Assembly (NCBI RefSeq): GCF_900451095.1 | Contig: NZ_UGHV01000001.1 | Span: forward strand, 1,364,001 to 1,428,000 | Direction of reading: 5' to 3' | Length of the DNA: 64,000 nucleotides | Origin: Helicobacter canis | GTDB lineage: Bacteria; Campylobacterota; Campylobacteria; Campylobacterales; Helicobacteraceae | In this document: positions 47,089 through 55,935 of the stretch, in pieces | How the letters are laid out: every line of letters begins with the position of its first letter | Numbering within the stretch: the first letter of the stretch is position 1 | The notes under the pieces: generated by a model | Databases searched by the model: none | Seen by the model: the letters and a program-made list of their open reading frames with translations, nothing else | Told to the model about the DNA's origin: nothing | Position numbers and translations under genes: made by a program

Positions 47089-48787
47089 GCAAAAAGCTAA
47101 AACAATGAGCTATGTCTCTATGCTGCGTGCTATGCTCACAAGGCGCGATAAGATTATTTTGCTTTTTTTGTTTATCGCTACGGTGTTTTTCTCTGTGATG
47201 GAGACCATTAGCATTAGTATCATTATGCCCTATATTACTTTTGCCTCTAATCCTGATTTAATCCTATCTCAAGATATTTCAAAGCGCATTTATGAGCTAT
47301 TGGAGTGTAGCTCATCGACGCAGTTTATGATATTTTTTAGCGTGATTTTGATCGCATTTTATCTCTTTAGAATTGTGTATGGCGTGGCGTATAATTACGC
47401 GCTTAATCGCTTCGCATTTCGCAAATATCACTTTTTTGCCTATCGGCTTTTTTGTAAGGCAGTGGATCTAAACTATGCTGATTTCACGCGCAAAAAGACC
47501 GATACCATTCGCCACGCCATTACAGATTCTGCGCTTAAAGCGTCTTTTTATGTGCAGTATTGGCTGCAGATGTTTGCAGAGATTTTTACGATCGTGCTGA
47601 TGTATGGACTACTGCTGCTTACTAGCTGGAAGATGACCTTGGTGCTAAGTGCGATTCTAGGTGTGCAGGTGCTGCTTATTACGCGATTTATCGGTGGCAA
47701 GATTAAACAAATGGGCACGATACGCAACACTATGGATATGCGCTTCCACGAGATTATTTCTAAAACTTTTGGGAATTTTAAAATCATCAAACTCAAGGGC
47801 AATCAAGAAGATGTGCAAAAAGAGTTTGAGAGTGCTAGCCACACGCGCATTGGTGCGGAGATTCTCGCGCAAACTCTTCTGCCTACACCCAAGCTCATTT
47901 TAGAGACGATAGGCTTTAGCGTGCTGATTGCTAGTGTGGTGTATATTTTGGTGCGATATGACTCTGCTGCGGCGGTGCTGCCTATCATCTCTATGTATGC
48001 GCTAGCGTTGTATAGGATTTTGCCTGCGATGACAAAGCTCTTGCAAAATTACAATATGATGGGGTTTTATGGTGTGGCGGTGCAGCAAGTCTATGAGGAT
48101 TTGCTTTATCATACAGATTATGAGGATAATGCCCCTTGTCAATTTACTAGCAGCATTGAGCTGCGCGGTATTGAGTTTGGCTACAAGCCTAATAAACCTA
48201 TCATCAAGGATTTTAATCTCATCATCAACAAGGGCGATAAGGTAGCATTTTGCGGAGAGAGTGGCGCGGGCAAAAGCACGCTAGTAGATCTTATCATCGG
48301 TATTTATAAGCCCCAAAAGGGCGAGATCCTCATCGATGGAGTAAAAATTGATAATCACAACCTCCGCAGCTGGCGCAAGAAAATCGGCTATATTCCACAG
48401 ACAATTTATCTTTTTGATGGTAGTGTGGCGCAAAATATCGCCTTTGGCAGTGAGCTTGATGGGCAAAGAGTCATTGAAGCGTGCAAAAAGGCAAATATTT
48501 ATGACTTTTTATGCGAGCACGATGGCATTGATACGCGCGTGGGCGAGGGGGGGATCTTGCTAAGTGGGGGGCAGAAGCAGCGCATAGGGATCGCAAGGGC
48601 GATTTATGATGATCCAGAGATTTTAGTCCTAGATGAAGCCACAAGCGCGTTAGATTCTGCGACAGAGACAAGGATTATGGAAGAGATCTATGGCGTAGCT
48701 AAGGACAAAACACTGCTAGTCATCGCCCATAGGCTTAATACAATCGAGCATTGCGAGCGCAAAATCGAGCTAACTAGAATCCACTAA
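47081..48787 (+). CDS. pglK: ABC-type lipid-linked oligosaccharide flippase PglK-like
   Basis: A full ABC exporter of about 568 aa: six-helix membrane domain (FLFIATVFFSVMETISISII first), then an ATPase with Walker A GESGAGKST, signature LLSGGQKQRIGIARAIY and Walker B ILVLDEATSALD. It aligns closely by eye with Campylobacter jejuni PglK, which flips the undecaprenyl-linked heptasaccharide used for N-glycosylation (SIIMPYITFASN, DFLCEHDGIDTRVGEGG positions). No other pgl gene lies in the window. The ATG at 47081 overlaps the proC stop. Confidence 0.82.
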   Translation: MTKQKAKTMSYVSMLRAMLTRRDKIILLFLFIATVFFSVMETISISIIMPYITFASNPDLILSQDISKRIYELLECSSSTQFMIFFSVILIAFYLFRIVYGVAYNYALNRFAFRKYHFFAYRLFCKAVDLNYADFTRKKTDTIRHAITDSALKASFYVQYWLQMFAEIFTIVLMYGLLLLTSWKMTLVLSAILGVQVLLITRFIGGKIKQMGTIRNTMDMRFHEIISKTFGNFKIIKLKGNQEDVQKEFESASHTRIGAEILAQTLLPTPKLILETIGFSVLIASVVYILVRYDSAAAVLPIISMYALALYRILPAMTKLLQNYNMMGFYGVAVQQVYEDLLYHTDYEDNAPCQFTSSIELRGIEFGYKPNKPIIKDFNLIINKGDKVAFCGESGAGKSTLVDLIIGIYKPQKGEILIDGVKIDNHNLRSWRKKIGYIPQTIYLFDGSVAQNIAFGSELDGQRVIEACKKANIYDFLCEHDGIDTRVGEGGILLSGGQKQRIGIARAIYDDPEILVLDEATSALDSATETRIMEEIYGVAKDKTLLVIAHRLNTIEHCERKIELTRIH

Positions 48788-48807
48788 CCCCAACCAAAAG
48801 GAGTAAT

Positions 48808-49506
48808 ATGCTAACACTACGCAAAGCAAATGAAAGAGGGCATTTCAATCACGGCTGGCTTGATACTTATCATAGCTTTTCGTTTGCAGGGTATTATGAT
48901 GAGAGATTTATGGGATTTAGCGCGCTGCGTGTCATCAATGAGGACAGAGTAAAGCCAAGTCAGGGCTTTGGGACGCACTCGCATAAGGATATGGAGATTT
49001 TAACCTATGTGCTAAGCGGGAGCATCGCGCACAAAGATAGTATGGGCAATGAAGAGCGCGTGCCTAGCGGGGAGTTTCAAATAATGAGTGCGGGCAGTGG
49101 CGTTACGCATTCGGAGTTTAATCTTTTAGATGAGCCGCTGCATTTTTATCAAATTTGGATTAAGCCAAATGAGCTAGGCATCGCTCCACGATACGAGCAA
49201 AGGGCTTTTGACACAAGCAAGGGCAAGACGCTTATTTTATCCCCAAACGCCGAGCAAGACTCACTCAAAGTCTATCAAGATATGCGATTGTGGCTGTATA
49301 GGGATATTGCAAATGAGACTTTTAGCTTTGATAGTGGTCGCAGAGCTTATATCCAAGTGGTGCGAGGCAAGCTAGAGATAGGATCTAGCCAAACCAAGCC
49401 ATTTACCATAGAGACAAGCGATGGCGTGATGTGCTGCGCAGAATCCACTTTTAGCCTAAAGGGCTTGGATTCTAGCAATGAAGTGCTGATTTTTGATCTG
49501 CCTTAG
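48808..49506 (+). CDS. Pirin family protein, 232 aa
   Basis: Bicupin of the YhhW/pirin group. The metal site is visible in GFGTHSHKDMEILTYVLSGS and GSGVTHSEFNLL (His, His, Glu, His). The family includes quercetinase activity, but the in vivo substrate is unclear. AAAGGAGTAAT precedes the ATG; it stands 20 bases after pglK. One LDSS/VDS-type GGATTCTAG word occurs near its end. Confidence 0.88.
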   Translation: MLTLRKANERGHFNHGWLDTYHSFSFAGYYDERFMGFSALRVINEDRVKPSQGFGTHSHKDMEILTYVLSGSIAHKDSMGNEERVPSGEFQIMSAGSGVTHSEFNLLDEPLHFYQIWIKPNELGIAPRYEQRAFDTSKGKTLILSPNAEQDSLKVYQDMRLWLYRDIANETFSFDSGRRAYIQVVRGKLEIGSSQTKPFTIETSDGVMCCAESTFSLKGLDSSNEVLIFDLP

Positions 49507-49763
49507 TGGATCTAGCCTAGTGTGGTCCTAGAATCCACTTTTTATCACAAGCCTACTGCCCATTTTCTCTCACGCGCGAGCCAGCTTCTCTATCATCATC
49601 GCGAGCCTTGAAAAAGGCGTGGCGATCCATAGCCAAACCACGCAAATCTAGAATCCACTTTTTGATTATAGATTACTAAAGAAGCTGCGCTTTGCCACGC
49701 GGCGCAAGCGGTGCTCGCAAGTGAGAGAAAAAGGGCGATAGTCAAAAAGTGGATTCTAGGGCT
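49507..49763. repeat. Repeat-derived sequence at the end of the GTPase module
   Basis: It contains CCTAGAATCCACTTTTT near 49529, another near 49649, and CACGCGGCGCAAGCGGTGCTCGCA-type hairpin remnants. The minus-strand frame of the 158-aa gene runs through most of it. Confidence 0.65.
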
Positions 49764-50072
49764 TATAGGAGCTTGATGTAAATAAGCAGCATTAGAGAGA
49801 GATTCGCAATCACACACACCCATAATAATATCGTGCGTTTTTTTTGCTTTGGCTGTGATTGCGGATTTATGTTGCCGTATCAAAAAATCTGCTTTAGCAA
49901 GATCTGTTTCTAATTGATCAACCAGAGCTTTTGTCTCTCCTAGTTTGTTGTTTGCGTAGTTGCGAATTGCCTTATTGGCTGCTTTACGCTTTGGCTTATC
50001 TAGCCAGCTTTTTGCCTTATCTGCTGTTTTGGCTGCTAGTGGTATCAATGCGAGCCATTCACACCCTGTCAT
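49596..50072 (-). CDS. Hypothetical protein of the GTPase module, C-terminus replaced by repeat sequence
   Basis: Residues 1-103 (MTGCEWLALIPLAAKTADKA, then a charged helix with KPKRKAANKAIRNYANNKLG) look like a genuine small protein, perhaps a lipoprotein-like or membrane-peripheral partner. Residues 104-158 read straight through repeat elements (SPRIHFLTIAL, NQKVDSRFAW). It overlaps the coiled-coil gene upstream by 4 bases, so it belongs to the same operon. The native C-terminus may have been lost. No recognised family. Confidence 0.55.
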   Translation of the reverse strand: MTGCEWLALIPLAAKTADKAKSWLDKPKRKAANKAIRNYANNKLGETKALVDQLETDLAKADFLIRQHKSAITAKAKKTHDIIMGVCDCESLSNAAYLHQAPISPRIHFLTIALFLSLASTACAAWQSAASLVIYNQKVDSRFAWFGYGSPRLFQGSR

Positions 50073-50407
50073 TTATCTTTTCCCTTAAAGATAGAGCCTA
50101 TAAGCCCAATTTCTTTTTCACCAAGGATTTTTAGGCATTCATTAGGCTCAAGATTTCTTAGTTTGTTTATTTCTTCTTCTGCTTCTTTTATTTTATCTTG
50201 TAGCGTTTTTATATGTTTTTTAAGATCTTTGCAATTTTTTTCCATAGAGTCAAGAGCATTTTTGGCATCTTGTGGGGCATTTTCTCTTCGCGCTTCTATC
50301 AATGCTCTTTCTTCACGGATTCTAGAGTGCAGGAGTGTAATATTATCGCCCCAAGTGTTTTTATACTTCTCTATCTCTGCTAGCTTTTGTTCTATATCTT
50401 GCAGCAT
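50069..50407 (-). CDS. Coiled-coil hypothetical protein, 112 aa
   Basis: Almost entirely helical with heptad-like spacing (LQDIEQKLAEIEKYKNTWGD and CKDLKKHIKTLQDKIKEAEE). No signal or membrane segment. It lies between a small membrane protein and the 158-aa protein in a compact minus-strand operon headed by a GTPase, so a structural or partner role is likely. Family unknown. Confidence 0.6.
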   Translation of the reverse strand: MLQDIEQKLAEIEKYKNTWGDNITLLHSRIREERALIEARRENAPQDAKNALDSMEKNCKDLKKHIKTLQDKIKEAEEEINKLRNLEPNECLKILGEKEIGLIGSIFKGKDK

Positions 50408-50435
50408 TGCGGTTTAATCTTTGCTTTATGCCTAG

Positions 50436-50669
50436 CTAGCTATCACGCTTTGATAGAAATGCATAGAGTAAAAACAGCAGAGCAATGCCACCGCCGATGA
50501 TCCAAATCACTTCAAAAGGCTCGCCGATATACCAGTGGTAGCCTTGCTCTAGCCCCTTGATGATAGCAGCAAACATTAGCACCACCAGCCCAATAGCCAT
50601 CAAGGCACCACCAGCCCATATCACAAGCATCAAAACAATGATCCAAAAAATAAAGGTCAAAATCCCCAT
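50436..50669 (-). CDS. Small membrane protein, 77 aa
   Basis: Two or three hydrophobic helices (ILTFIFWIIVLMLVIWAGGA, AIGLVVLMFAAIIKG, EVIWIIGGGIALLFLLYAFL). It overlaps the GTPase stop by one base, suggesting translational coupling and a membrane-anchor role for the GTPase. No family recognised. Confidence 0.65.
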   Translation of the reverse strand: MGILTFIFWIIVLMLVIWAGGALMAIGLVVLMFAAIIKGLEQGYHWYIGEPFEVIWIIGGGIALLFLLYAFLSKRDS

Positions 50670-51832
50670 TATTTCTTCTCCTTATCGTATTCGGCTTTCG
50701 CGCTATTTACATAGCTTTTAAACATATCTGGCGTGAGGTCTGTAATTATGCTTGTGAGATGATCAAAATTTTTATCAAGGTAGGCAAGATAGGCATTGCC
50801 TATTACTTTAGTCGAGCCAACAGCGATTGTAGCATTGATCACTCCGCCTGCTATGCTCCCGGGACCGGGGATAAACTTAAGCAGATTTCCTGCAATCTGC
50901 GCTAAAAAGCGCGCCCCAAACGCCGCGCTTACGACAGAAGCAAGCGTGGCGACAAGCTGGGCGGCATTTTCCTTCTTCATATCAATGCCAAAAATACTAT
51001 TGATATGAAGAATCATATAAACCTGCAAGCCTGTCAAAATCCCTATATTAGAAAATGGTATAGGTGCGGCACCAGACAAGCTTGATGATACGGCATAGCG
51101 GTTGATGATGGTTTTCGCATAGGCTAGATTGGCTTTGTGCCGCTGCTCCTTGTCGTGGGCTTGGAAGCGTGCTAGGGCGTTTGCCTGTGCTTCTCCCATA
51201 AGTTTATAAGATTTGTCTAAAAGCTCGTTAAGCCCCTTTGGCTTTTGCAAATTGCCATCATCATCTTCTATCTCTAAGGCTCTTGTGCGCTCTATGTGAG
51301 TCTCACCTAGCTTAAGCTCTTTTTGCACAAACTCCTTGAAGCTTTTGCCATTTTCATCTTTGTCTTGGGAGGCTTTGGTGATCGTGGCGATTATGGGGAA
51401 GTTTTGGGATTTGATAAAGTCAAAGAGATCCTTTTCTGCTGGCTCTAGTCGGCGTGAAGGCTCTGCGATACAAAACCACACGATATGGATCTGCTCTTGC
51501 GGGTCTTTGGCGTGATTATCTCGCAAGAAGCCCTTCACTGCTTCAATCGTGCTAGGGTCTCCTAGCTCTAGCCCCTTGGTATCATAGATGGTAAGATCTG
51601 GCAAGCTAGCAGAAGTGTAAGCTGTGATCGCTTGGGTGATAGGCTTGCCTGTGCCTGTTTTAGCTAGATTTTCGCCAAATATCGCGTTTATCAGCGTGCT
51701 TTTGCCATTGCCGGTTTTGCCTGCGATTAGGATATTTAGCTTGGTGGTAGAATCCTTTTTGATTGTGTTGTAATGACTCAATGCTTCTGTGAAAAGCTTC
51801 TCGTAGTCTATTTGGGTTTGTTGTGGTGTCAT
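50669..51832 (-). CDS. GTPase with C-terminal DUF697-like membrane domain, 387 aa
   Basis: Residues from MTPQQTQIDYEKL; I chose ATG 51832 because AAGGAG lies 5 bases upstream. The GTPase domain has the P-loop AGKTGNGKSTLIN, switch II YDTKGLELGD and an ITKAS specificity motif. The C-terminal part (AAPIPFSNIGILTGLQVYMI, FGARFLAQIAGNLLKFIPGP) resembles the DUF697/YcjF membrane domain. Such proteins occur in stress and envelope contexts. With three small neighbours it forms a compact module; function unknown. Confidence 0.78.
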   Translation of the reverse strand: MTPQQTQIDYEKLFTEALSHYNTIKKDSTTKLNILIAGKTGNGKSTLINAIFGENLAKTGTGKPITQAITAYTSASLPDLTIYDTKGLELGDPSTIEAVKGFLRDNHAKDPQEQIHIVWFCIAEPSRRLEPAEKDLFDFIKSQNFPIIATITKASQDKDENGKSFKEFVQKELKLGETHIERTRALEIEDDDGNLQKPKGLNELLDKSYKLMGEAQANALARFQAHDKEQRHKANLAYAKTIINRYAVSSSLSGAAPIPFSNIGILTGLQVYMILHINSIFGIDMKKENAAQLVATLASVVSAAFGARFLAQIAGNLLKFIPGPGSIAGGVINATIAVGSTKVIGNAYLAYLDKNFDHLTSIITDLTPDMFKSYVNSAKAEYDKEKK

Positions 51833-51864
51833 ACGATCTCCTTCGTGCAAAAGTGTATTAAATC

Positions 51865-51877
51865 AAAAAAAAAAAAA
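51865..51877. repeat. Poly-A tract (13 A) just upstream of the GTPase start
   Basis: Thirteen A (13 T on the coding strand) lie 33 bases before the GTPase ATG at 51832, within promoter or leader. Length variation there may affect expression; parallels the tract at 4380-4391. Confidence 0.65.
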
Positions 51878-51915
51878 CGAGCTTAAATTTTGCGTATGCG
51901 TGCTTGTGATGGCAT

Positions 51916-52158
51916 TTAGCCAATCTTTTGCCAAATGCGCTCTATATACCCTATGATAAGCACTAAATAAATTGGCGATACAAGGATATTTGCAATTATC
52001 ACAAAAAGCCCAAGCCCCTCCATAAAGCTCTGTGGCATTCGCCATTCTTGTATGCAGGGATAGCCTTGAACGCATAGATATAGGCATAGTGAAAGCTGCA
52101 GCAAATAAAGTGTCGCTATGGCAGCAAGTGCCAACCATTCCAATGCGAACCATTTCAT
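51916..52158 (-). CDS. Small membrane protein upstream of the GTPase module, 80 aa
   Basis: MKWFALEWLALAAIATLYLL followed by a second hydrophobic region (GLGLFVIIANILVSPIYLVL). The ATG at 52158 has AAAGGAG 6 bases upstream; longer starts lack it. Same orientation as the GTPase operon, 83 bases apart. Resembles no family I know. Confidence 0.6.
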   Translation of the reverse strand: MKWFALEWLALAAIATLYLLQLSLCLYLCVQGYPCIQEWRMPQSFMEGLGLFVIIANILVSPIYLVLIIGYIERIWQKIG

Positions 52159-52199
52159 AGCTGCTCCTTTGGTGTGGTGTATGAGATTGTATCCCACTA

Positions 52200-52682
52200 G
52201 GCTGACAGGTTTTGTCATAGAAGTTACTAGCAGATACAGCAAAAGTGGATTCTATGGGGTTTGGCGATTCAGTCTTGGGCGAGCAATGCGGCAGTAAAGC
52301 AAGCTTTGTAAAGCAAACCAAGCTTTTTGAAGTAAAACAGGCTTTGTGAAAACGCCCATTTTCTCTCACTCGCGAGCCGATGAAGTCGGCGTGGCAAAGC
52401 GCAGCTTCTTTAGTAATCCATAAAAACAAAGCACAATCCTAGAATCCACTTTTTCAAAAAGTGGATTCTAGGAAAATACCGCAATTCTAAAACAGCCAGC
52501 AAAGGATTCTAGGATTTACGATGAGAAAACCAGCGAAGCGGTGCAAGGCGGGGCACGCAAGCAGGTTTCTTTAGTAAAGCAGGGTTGTGCAGTGGCGAGC
52601 AAGGAGATAAGACTTGCGGTCTATCGCACGAGCTAGCCACAAGCTCCCTGCTTTATCGCGTAAAGCCAAATCCTCTCCCTTT
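52200..52682. repeat. Repeat cluster between the GTPase module and the macAB-like operon
   Basis: Includes a hairpin CTCGCGAGCCGA...TCGGC (about 52371-52390), the perfect inverted pair at 52438-52472, and a copy of the AGCGGTGCAAGGCG family at about 52535-52575. No gene seen. Confidence 0.7.
52438..52472. repeat. Perfect 17-bp inverted pair of the CTAGAATCC motif
   Basis: CCTAGAATCCACTTTTT at 52438-52454 and its exact reverse complement at 52456-52472 are separated by one base. This is the cleanest copy of the palindrome formed by the dispersed motif. Confidence 0.9.
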
Positions 52683-53897
52683 TTACTCATAGCGCAGGGC
52701 GTTAATAGGATCTTGCATCGAAGCTTTTTTGGCAGGCAAGTAGCCAAAGATTATGCCAATTAGCACAGAAATACCAAATGCCATAAACGCCACGCCTATA
52801 TCAAACACAAATGGCAGCACCATAATATAGCTAGCAAGCAGTGCGCCAAAAAATCCAAGCACGATCCCAATGCACCCACCAAGCGAGCTAAGCACTATGG
52901 ATTCTACAAGAAACTGCATAAGCACTTCACTCTCTAGCGCGCCGATGGCAAGCCTAGTGCCGATCTCTCTGGTGCGCTCTGTTACAGAGACAAGCATAAT
53001 ATTCATAATCCCAATCCCCCCTACAAAGAGACTTACACTTGCAATCGCCCCTAGAAATAGGGTCATTGTTTTGGTTGTTTCTTCCATAGCTTTTGCCATC
53101 TCTTTGGTATCCCAGATTTCAAATAGCTCTCTTTGCCCCTCTTGTGCTGGGCGGATTTGGAGCATTATCTGCCGTAGCTTTGCCACTGCGCTGATACTAT
53201 CGACTCCATCATCAAGTGAGATAAGCACTTGCGAGATAAAAAATGGGCTAGTAGTCCCAAAGACAAAGTTTGAAAAGGCTTTTAAAGGCATAAGTATTAC
53301 ATTATCTTGATCATTGCCCCTTCCGCCTTGCCCTTTAGATTCTAGCACGCCTACAACCTCGCACATACTATCGCGGATACGCACTCTAGCTCCAAGGGGG
53401 TTTTCTTGGCTGAAGAGCTCTTTTACCGCACTTTGTCCTATCAAGCACACACGCGCCCCTGTGCTATACTCTCTCTCTTCTATGGCGCGTCCAGATTCTA
53501 GCTCCCACGCACTAGCCAGCAGGTAGTCTTCATCAACTCCGCTAATTTGCACTTGAGCGTTTTTCCCACCATAGCGCACAAGAGTTTCGTTGTATGCCAC
53601 AGGAGCTACTGCACGCACAGAGGTTAGATTGTGCTTTAGGATCGCGACTTCTGCGCTGCTAAAGCTACGCTTTAAGCTTGTGCCTCCACTGCCAAAGCCA
53701 CGCGCTGGGTTTAGCATAATGATATTGCTTCCTAGGCTTTTGATTTGGGTTTGGATATTTTGCTTGACACCATTGCCGATAGCTATCATCACCACTACGC
53801 TTATCACGCCGATAATCACCCCTAGCATTGTCAAAAATGCGCGCAAGAGATTGCGGCGGATTTGTTTGAAAGCTAGGAGGAAGGAGTTTAGCAGCAT
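52683..53897 (-). CDS. MacB-like ABC transporter permease (FtsX domain), 404 aa
   Basis: LLAFKQIRRNLLRAFLTMLG at the N-terminus, a large periplasmic domain, and three C-terminal helices with the FtsX signature (GIGIMNIMLVSVTERTREIG). It corresponds to the membrane half of MacB; here the ATPase is a separate gene, as in YknYZ-type systems. It overlaps the ATPase stop by one base. Probably exports a peptide, lipid or toxic compound with the MacA-like adaptor. Confidence 0.88.
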   Translation of the reverse strand: MLLNSFLLAFKQIRRNLLRAFLTMLGVIIGVISVVVMIAIGNGVKQNIQTQIKSLGSNIIMLNPARGFGSGGTSLKRSFSSAEVAILKHNLTSVRAVAPVAYNETLVRYGGKNAQVQISGVDEDYLLASAWELESGRAIEEREYSTGARVCLIGQSAVKELFSQENPLGARVRIRDSMCEVVGVLESKGQGGRGNDQDNVILMPLKAFSNFVFGTTSPFFISQVLISLDDGVDSISAVAKLRQIMLQIRPAQEGQRELFEIWDTKEMAKAMEETTKTMTLFLGAIASVSLFVGGIGIMNIMLVSVTERTREIGTRLAIGALESEVLMQFLVESIVLSSLGGCIGIVLGFFGALLASYIMVLPFVFDIGVAFMAFGISVLIGIIFGYLPAKKASMQDPINALRYE

Positions 53898-54613
53898 TAT
53901 TTATCCATTTGGCTGGGTGTTTGGGGGCTAATGCTAGAATCCACTTTTCTCTCCTGCTGGATTTGCCCATCAAGGAAGTGTAGCTCCCTTGAGGCATAGC
54001 GTGCCATATCGTGCTCGTGCGTTACCATAAGGATTGTGATGCCTAGATTTTGATTAAGCTCGCTAAGTAGCTGCATAATCTCCACACTGCGCTTAGAATC
54101 CAGATTTCCCGTGGGCTCATCAGCGATGAGAAACATCGGCTCTTGCGCGATTGCCCGAGCGATCGCCACGCGCTGCTGCTGTCCGCCGCTTAGCTCATTG
54201 CTTAGATGATGCGACCACTCTTTTAGTCCTACCATTTCTAGGGCTTGCAGGGCTTTTTGCTCTCTTTGGTGCTTGTGGATTCCGCGGTATAAAAGCGGCA
54301 GCTCGACATTCTCTAGCGCGGAGGTGCGTGAGAGCAGATTGAAGCCTTGAAAGATAAAGCCTATGTAAAATCGCCGTAGCAAGGCTCTTTGCTTGCGTGA
54401 AAGGCTGGTTACATCTACGCCATTAAAGACATAGCGACCGCTTGTGAGCGAATCTAAGCAGCCAAGGATATTTGCAGTGGTGGATTTCCCCGAGCCAGAA
54501 GGACCCATAAGCGCGACAAACTCGCCTTGCTCTATGGCGAGATTGACCCCGCGCATAGCTTGGTAGCCTGCTTTGTAGGTTTTATGCGCATTTTCTAGGA
54601 GGATAAAGCTCAT
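53897..54613 (-). CDS. MacB/LolD-like ABC transporter ATPase, 238 aa
   Basis: Walker [10 protein letters not shown], signature [15 protein letters not shown], Walker [14 protein letters not shown]. Typical MacB/LolD ATPase followed by a short repeat-flavoured tail ([16 protein letters not shown]). It overlaps the adaptor gene by 4 bases. Confidence 0.9.
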   Translation of the reverse strand: MSFILLENAHKTYKAGYQAMRGVNLAIEQGEFVALMGPSGSGKSTTANILGCLDSLTSGRYVFNGVDVTSLSRKQRALLRRFYIGFIFQGFNLLSRTSALENVELPLLYRGIHKHQREQKALQALEMVGLKEWSHHLSNELSGGQQQRVAIARAIAQEPMFLIADEPTGNLDSKRSVEIMQLLSELNQNLGITILMVTHEHDMARYASRELHFLDGQIQQERKVDSSISPQTPSQMDK

Positions 54614-55854
54614 TGCTTTTGGCTTGCTTGTGTGATGATTTGGGTATTTTCTGGGAGCTTTGGGCTAAGGATTTGGGCATTTATGCCATCATTTATGCCT
54701 ACTTCTACCTCTATGGGGGTGGGGCTGCCATTTTCTAGGATATAGATGGTTTTGCTAGGCTTTTTACTCGCTTTTGCGCTACTTTTGCGCGGCGGCGGTG
54801 GAGTGGAGAAAGAAAAGGATCGTTTGCTAGCCTCTTGCTTTGGCGGCTCGAAAAAGAGCGCGCTTACAGGGATTGTCTGCACATCTTTTTGTGTTTGGAT
54901 AATGATATTTGCACTAGCACTCATACCCGGGCGAAGCAGCTTGGCTTGGTTATTGACTAGGATTCTAGTCTCATAGCTTATGATGTTGTTGCTAGTATCT
55001 TCTGTGGCAGCATAGCTTACGCGATCGACTTTAGCACTAAAGTCTGTATCCGGGTAGGCATCGACACTAAAGCGCACGGCTTGCCCGATTTGCACCTTGC
55101 CTATATCAGCTTCAGCGACATTGACAACTAAACTCATCTCTTCAAGGCTTTTTGCTAGCTTAAATAGCGTGGGCGTTTGAAAGCTTGCTGCCACGGTCTG
55201 CCCCGGATCAATACTGCGCTCTAGCACGATACCATTGATAGGGCTTAGGATTATGGAGTTTTTTATATCAATTTCACTGCTTTTGACATCTGCTTGTATA
55301 TTTGCGATATTTAGGGCATTGACTTGCGCACTGCTTAGGGCGTTTTCATACTCTAGCTTGGCGGTTTGTAGCTCTAGCTTTGAGGGGGATTTGCCTTGTG
55401 TGCGCTTATATAGCTCTTGCAGTCGGTCGTAGTTCCACTTGGCTTTTTCTAGGGTTATTAGGCTAAGCTTGTGCTGGGCTTTGGCGGATTCTAGGGAGGC
55501 TTTTTGCTTGTTTAGGGTTTGATTAAGCTTCTCTGGATTTATGGTCGCTAGCACCTGTCCTTCTTGCACGCTATCATTTATATCGACAAGCACCTCTTGG
55601 ATACGCCCAGAGATCTGGCTACCTACCTCAACGGTATCAATGGGCGAGAGTGTGCCAGCAGCAGAGACGATTTGCGTGATTGTAGCAGTCTTTGGCATAG
55701 CGGTTTTGTAGATGTATTTGGGCGTGCTAGGATAGAGCCACCAGATGATCCCCCCAGCCACTAGACAGATAAGCGCGATAGATAGAAAAAGCCATTTGCG
55801 CTTTGTGTGCTTGGGGTAGAGCTTGGCATACATATCCTTGGCTAAAACACTCAC
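54610..55854 (-). CDS. MacA-like periplasmic adaptor protein, 414 aa
   Basis: Inner-membrane anchor (WLFLSIALICLVAGGIIWWL, residues about 21-40), then the lipoyl half-motifs (DTVEVGSQISGRIQEVLVDI and SPINGIVLERSIDPGQTVAA) around an alpha-hairpin, then a beta-barrel domain with LRPGMSASANIII. First gene of a three-gene exporter operon. The outer-membrane partner would be a TolC-like protein elsewhere. Confidence 0.9.
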   Translation of the reverse strand: MSVLAKDMYAKLYPKHTKRKWLFLSIALICLVAGGIIWWLYPSTPKYIYKTAMPKTATITQIVSAAGTLSPIDTVEVGSQISGRIQEVLVDINDSVQEGQVLATINPEKLNQTLNKQKASLESAKAQHKLSLITLEKAKWNYDRLQELYKRTQGKSPSKLELQTAKLEYENALSSAQVNALNIANIQADVKSSEIDIKNSIILSPINGIVLERSIDPGQTVAASFQTPTLFKLAKSLEEMSLVVNVAEADIGKVQIGQAVRFSVDAYPDTDFSAKVDRVSYAATEDTSNNIISYETRILVNNQAKLLRPGMSASANIIIQTQKDVQTIPVSALFFEPPKQEASKRSFSFSTPPPPRKSSAKASKKPSKTIYILENGSPTPIEVEVGINDGINAQILSPKLPENTQIITQASQKQ

Positions 55855-55935
55855 GACATATCTCCTAGATACTTAGCAATGTGGGTAAAAATTGTAGCAG
55901 ATTATAAACGCAGAATGTGAAGCGATGATGAAGTG

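Noticed and set aside
51863-52429. 188-codon minus-strand frame overlapping the 80-aa membrane protein
   Set aside because: Different frame, repeat-derived N-terminus and poly-Phe end from the A tract; the 80-aa frame has a proper ribosome site.
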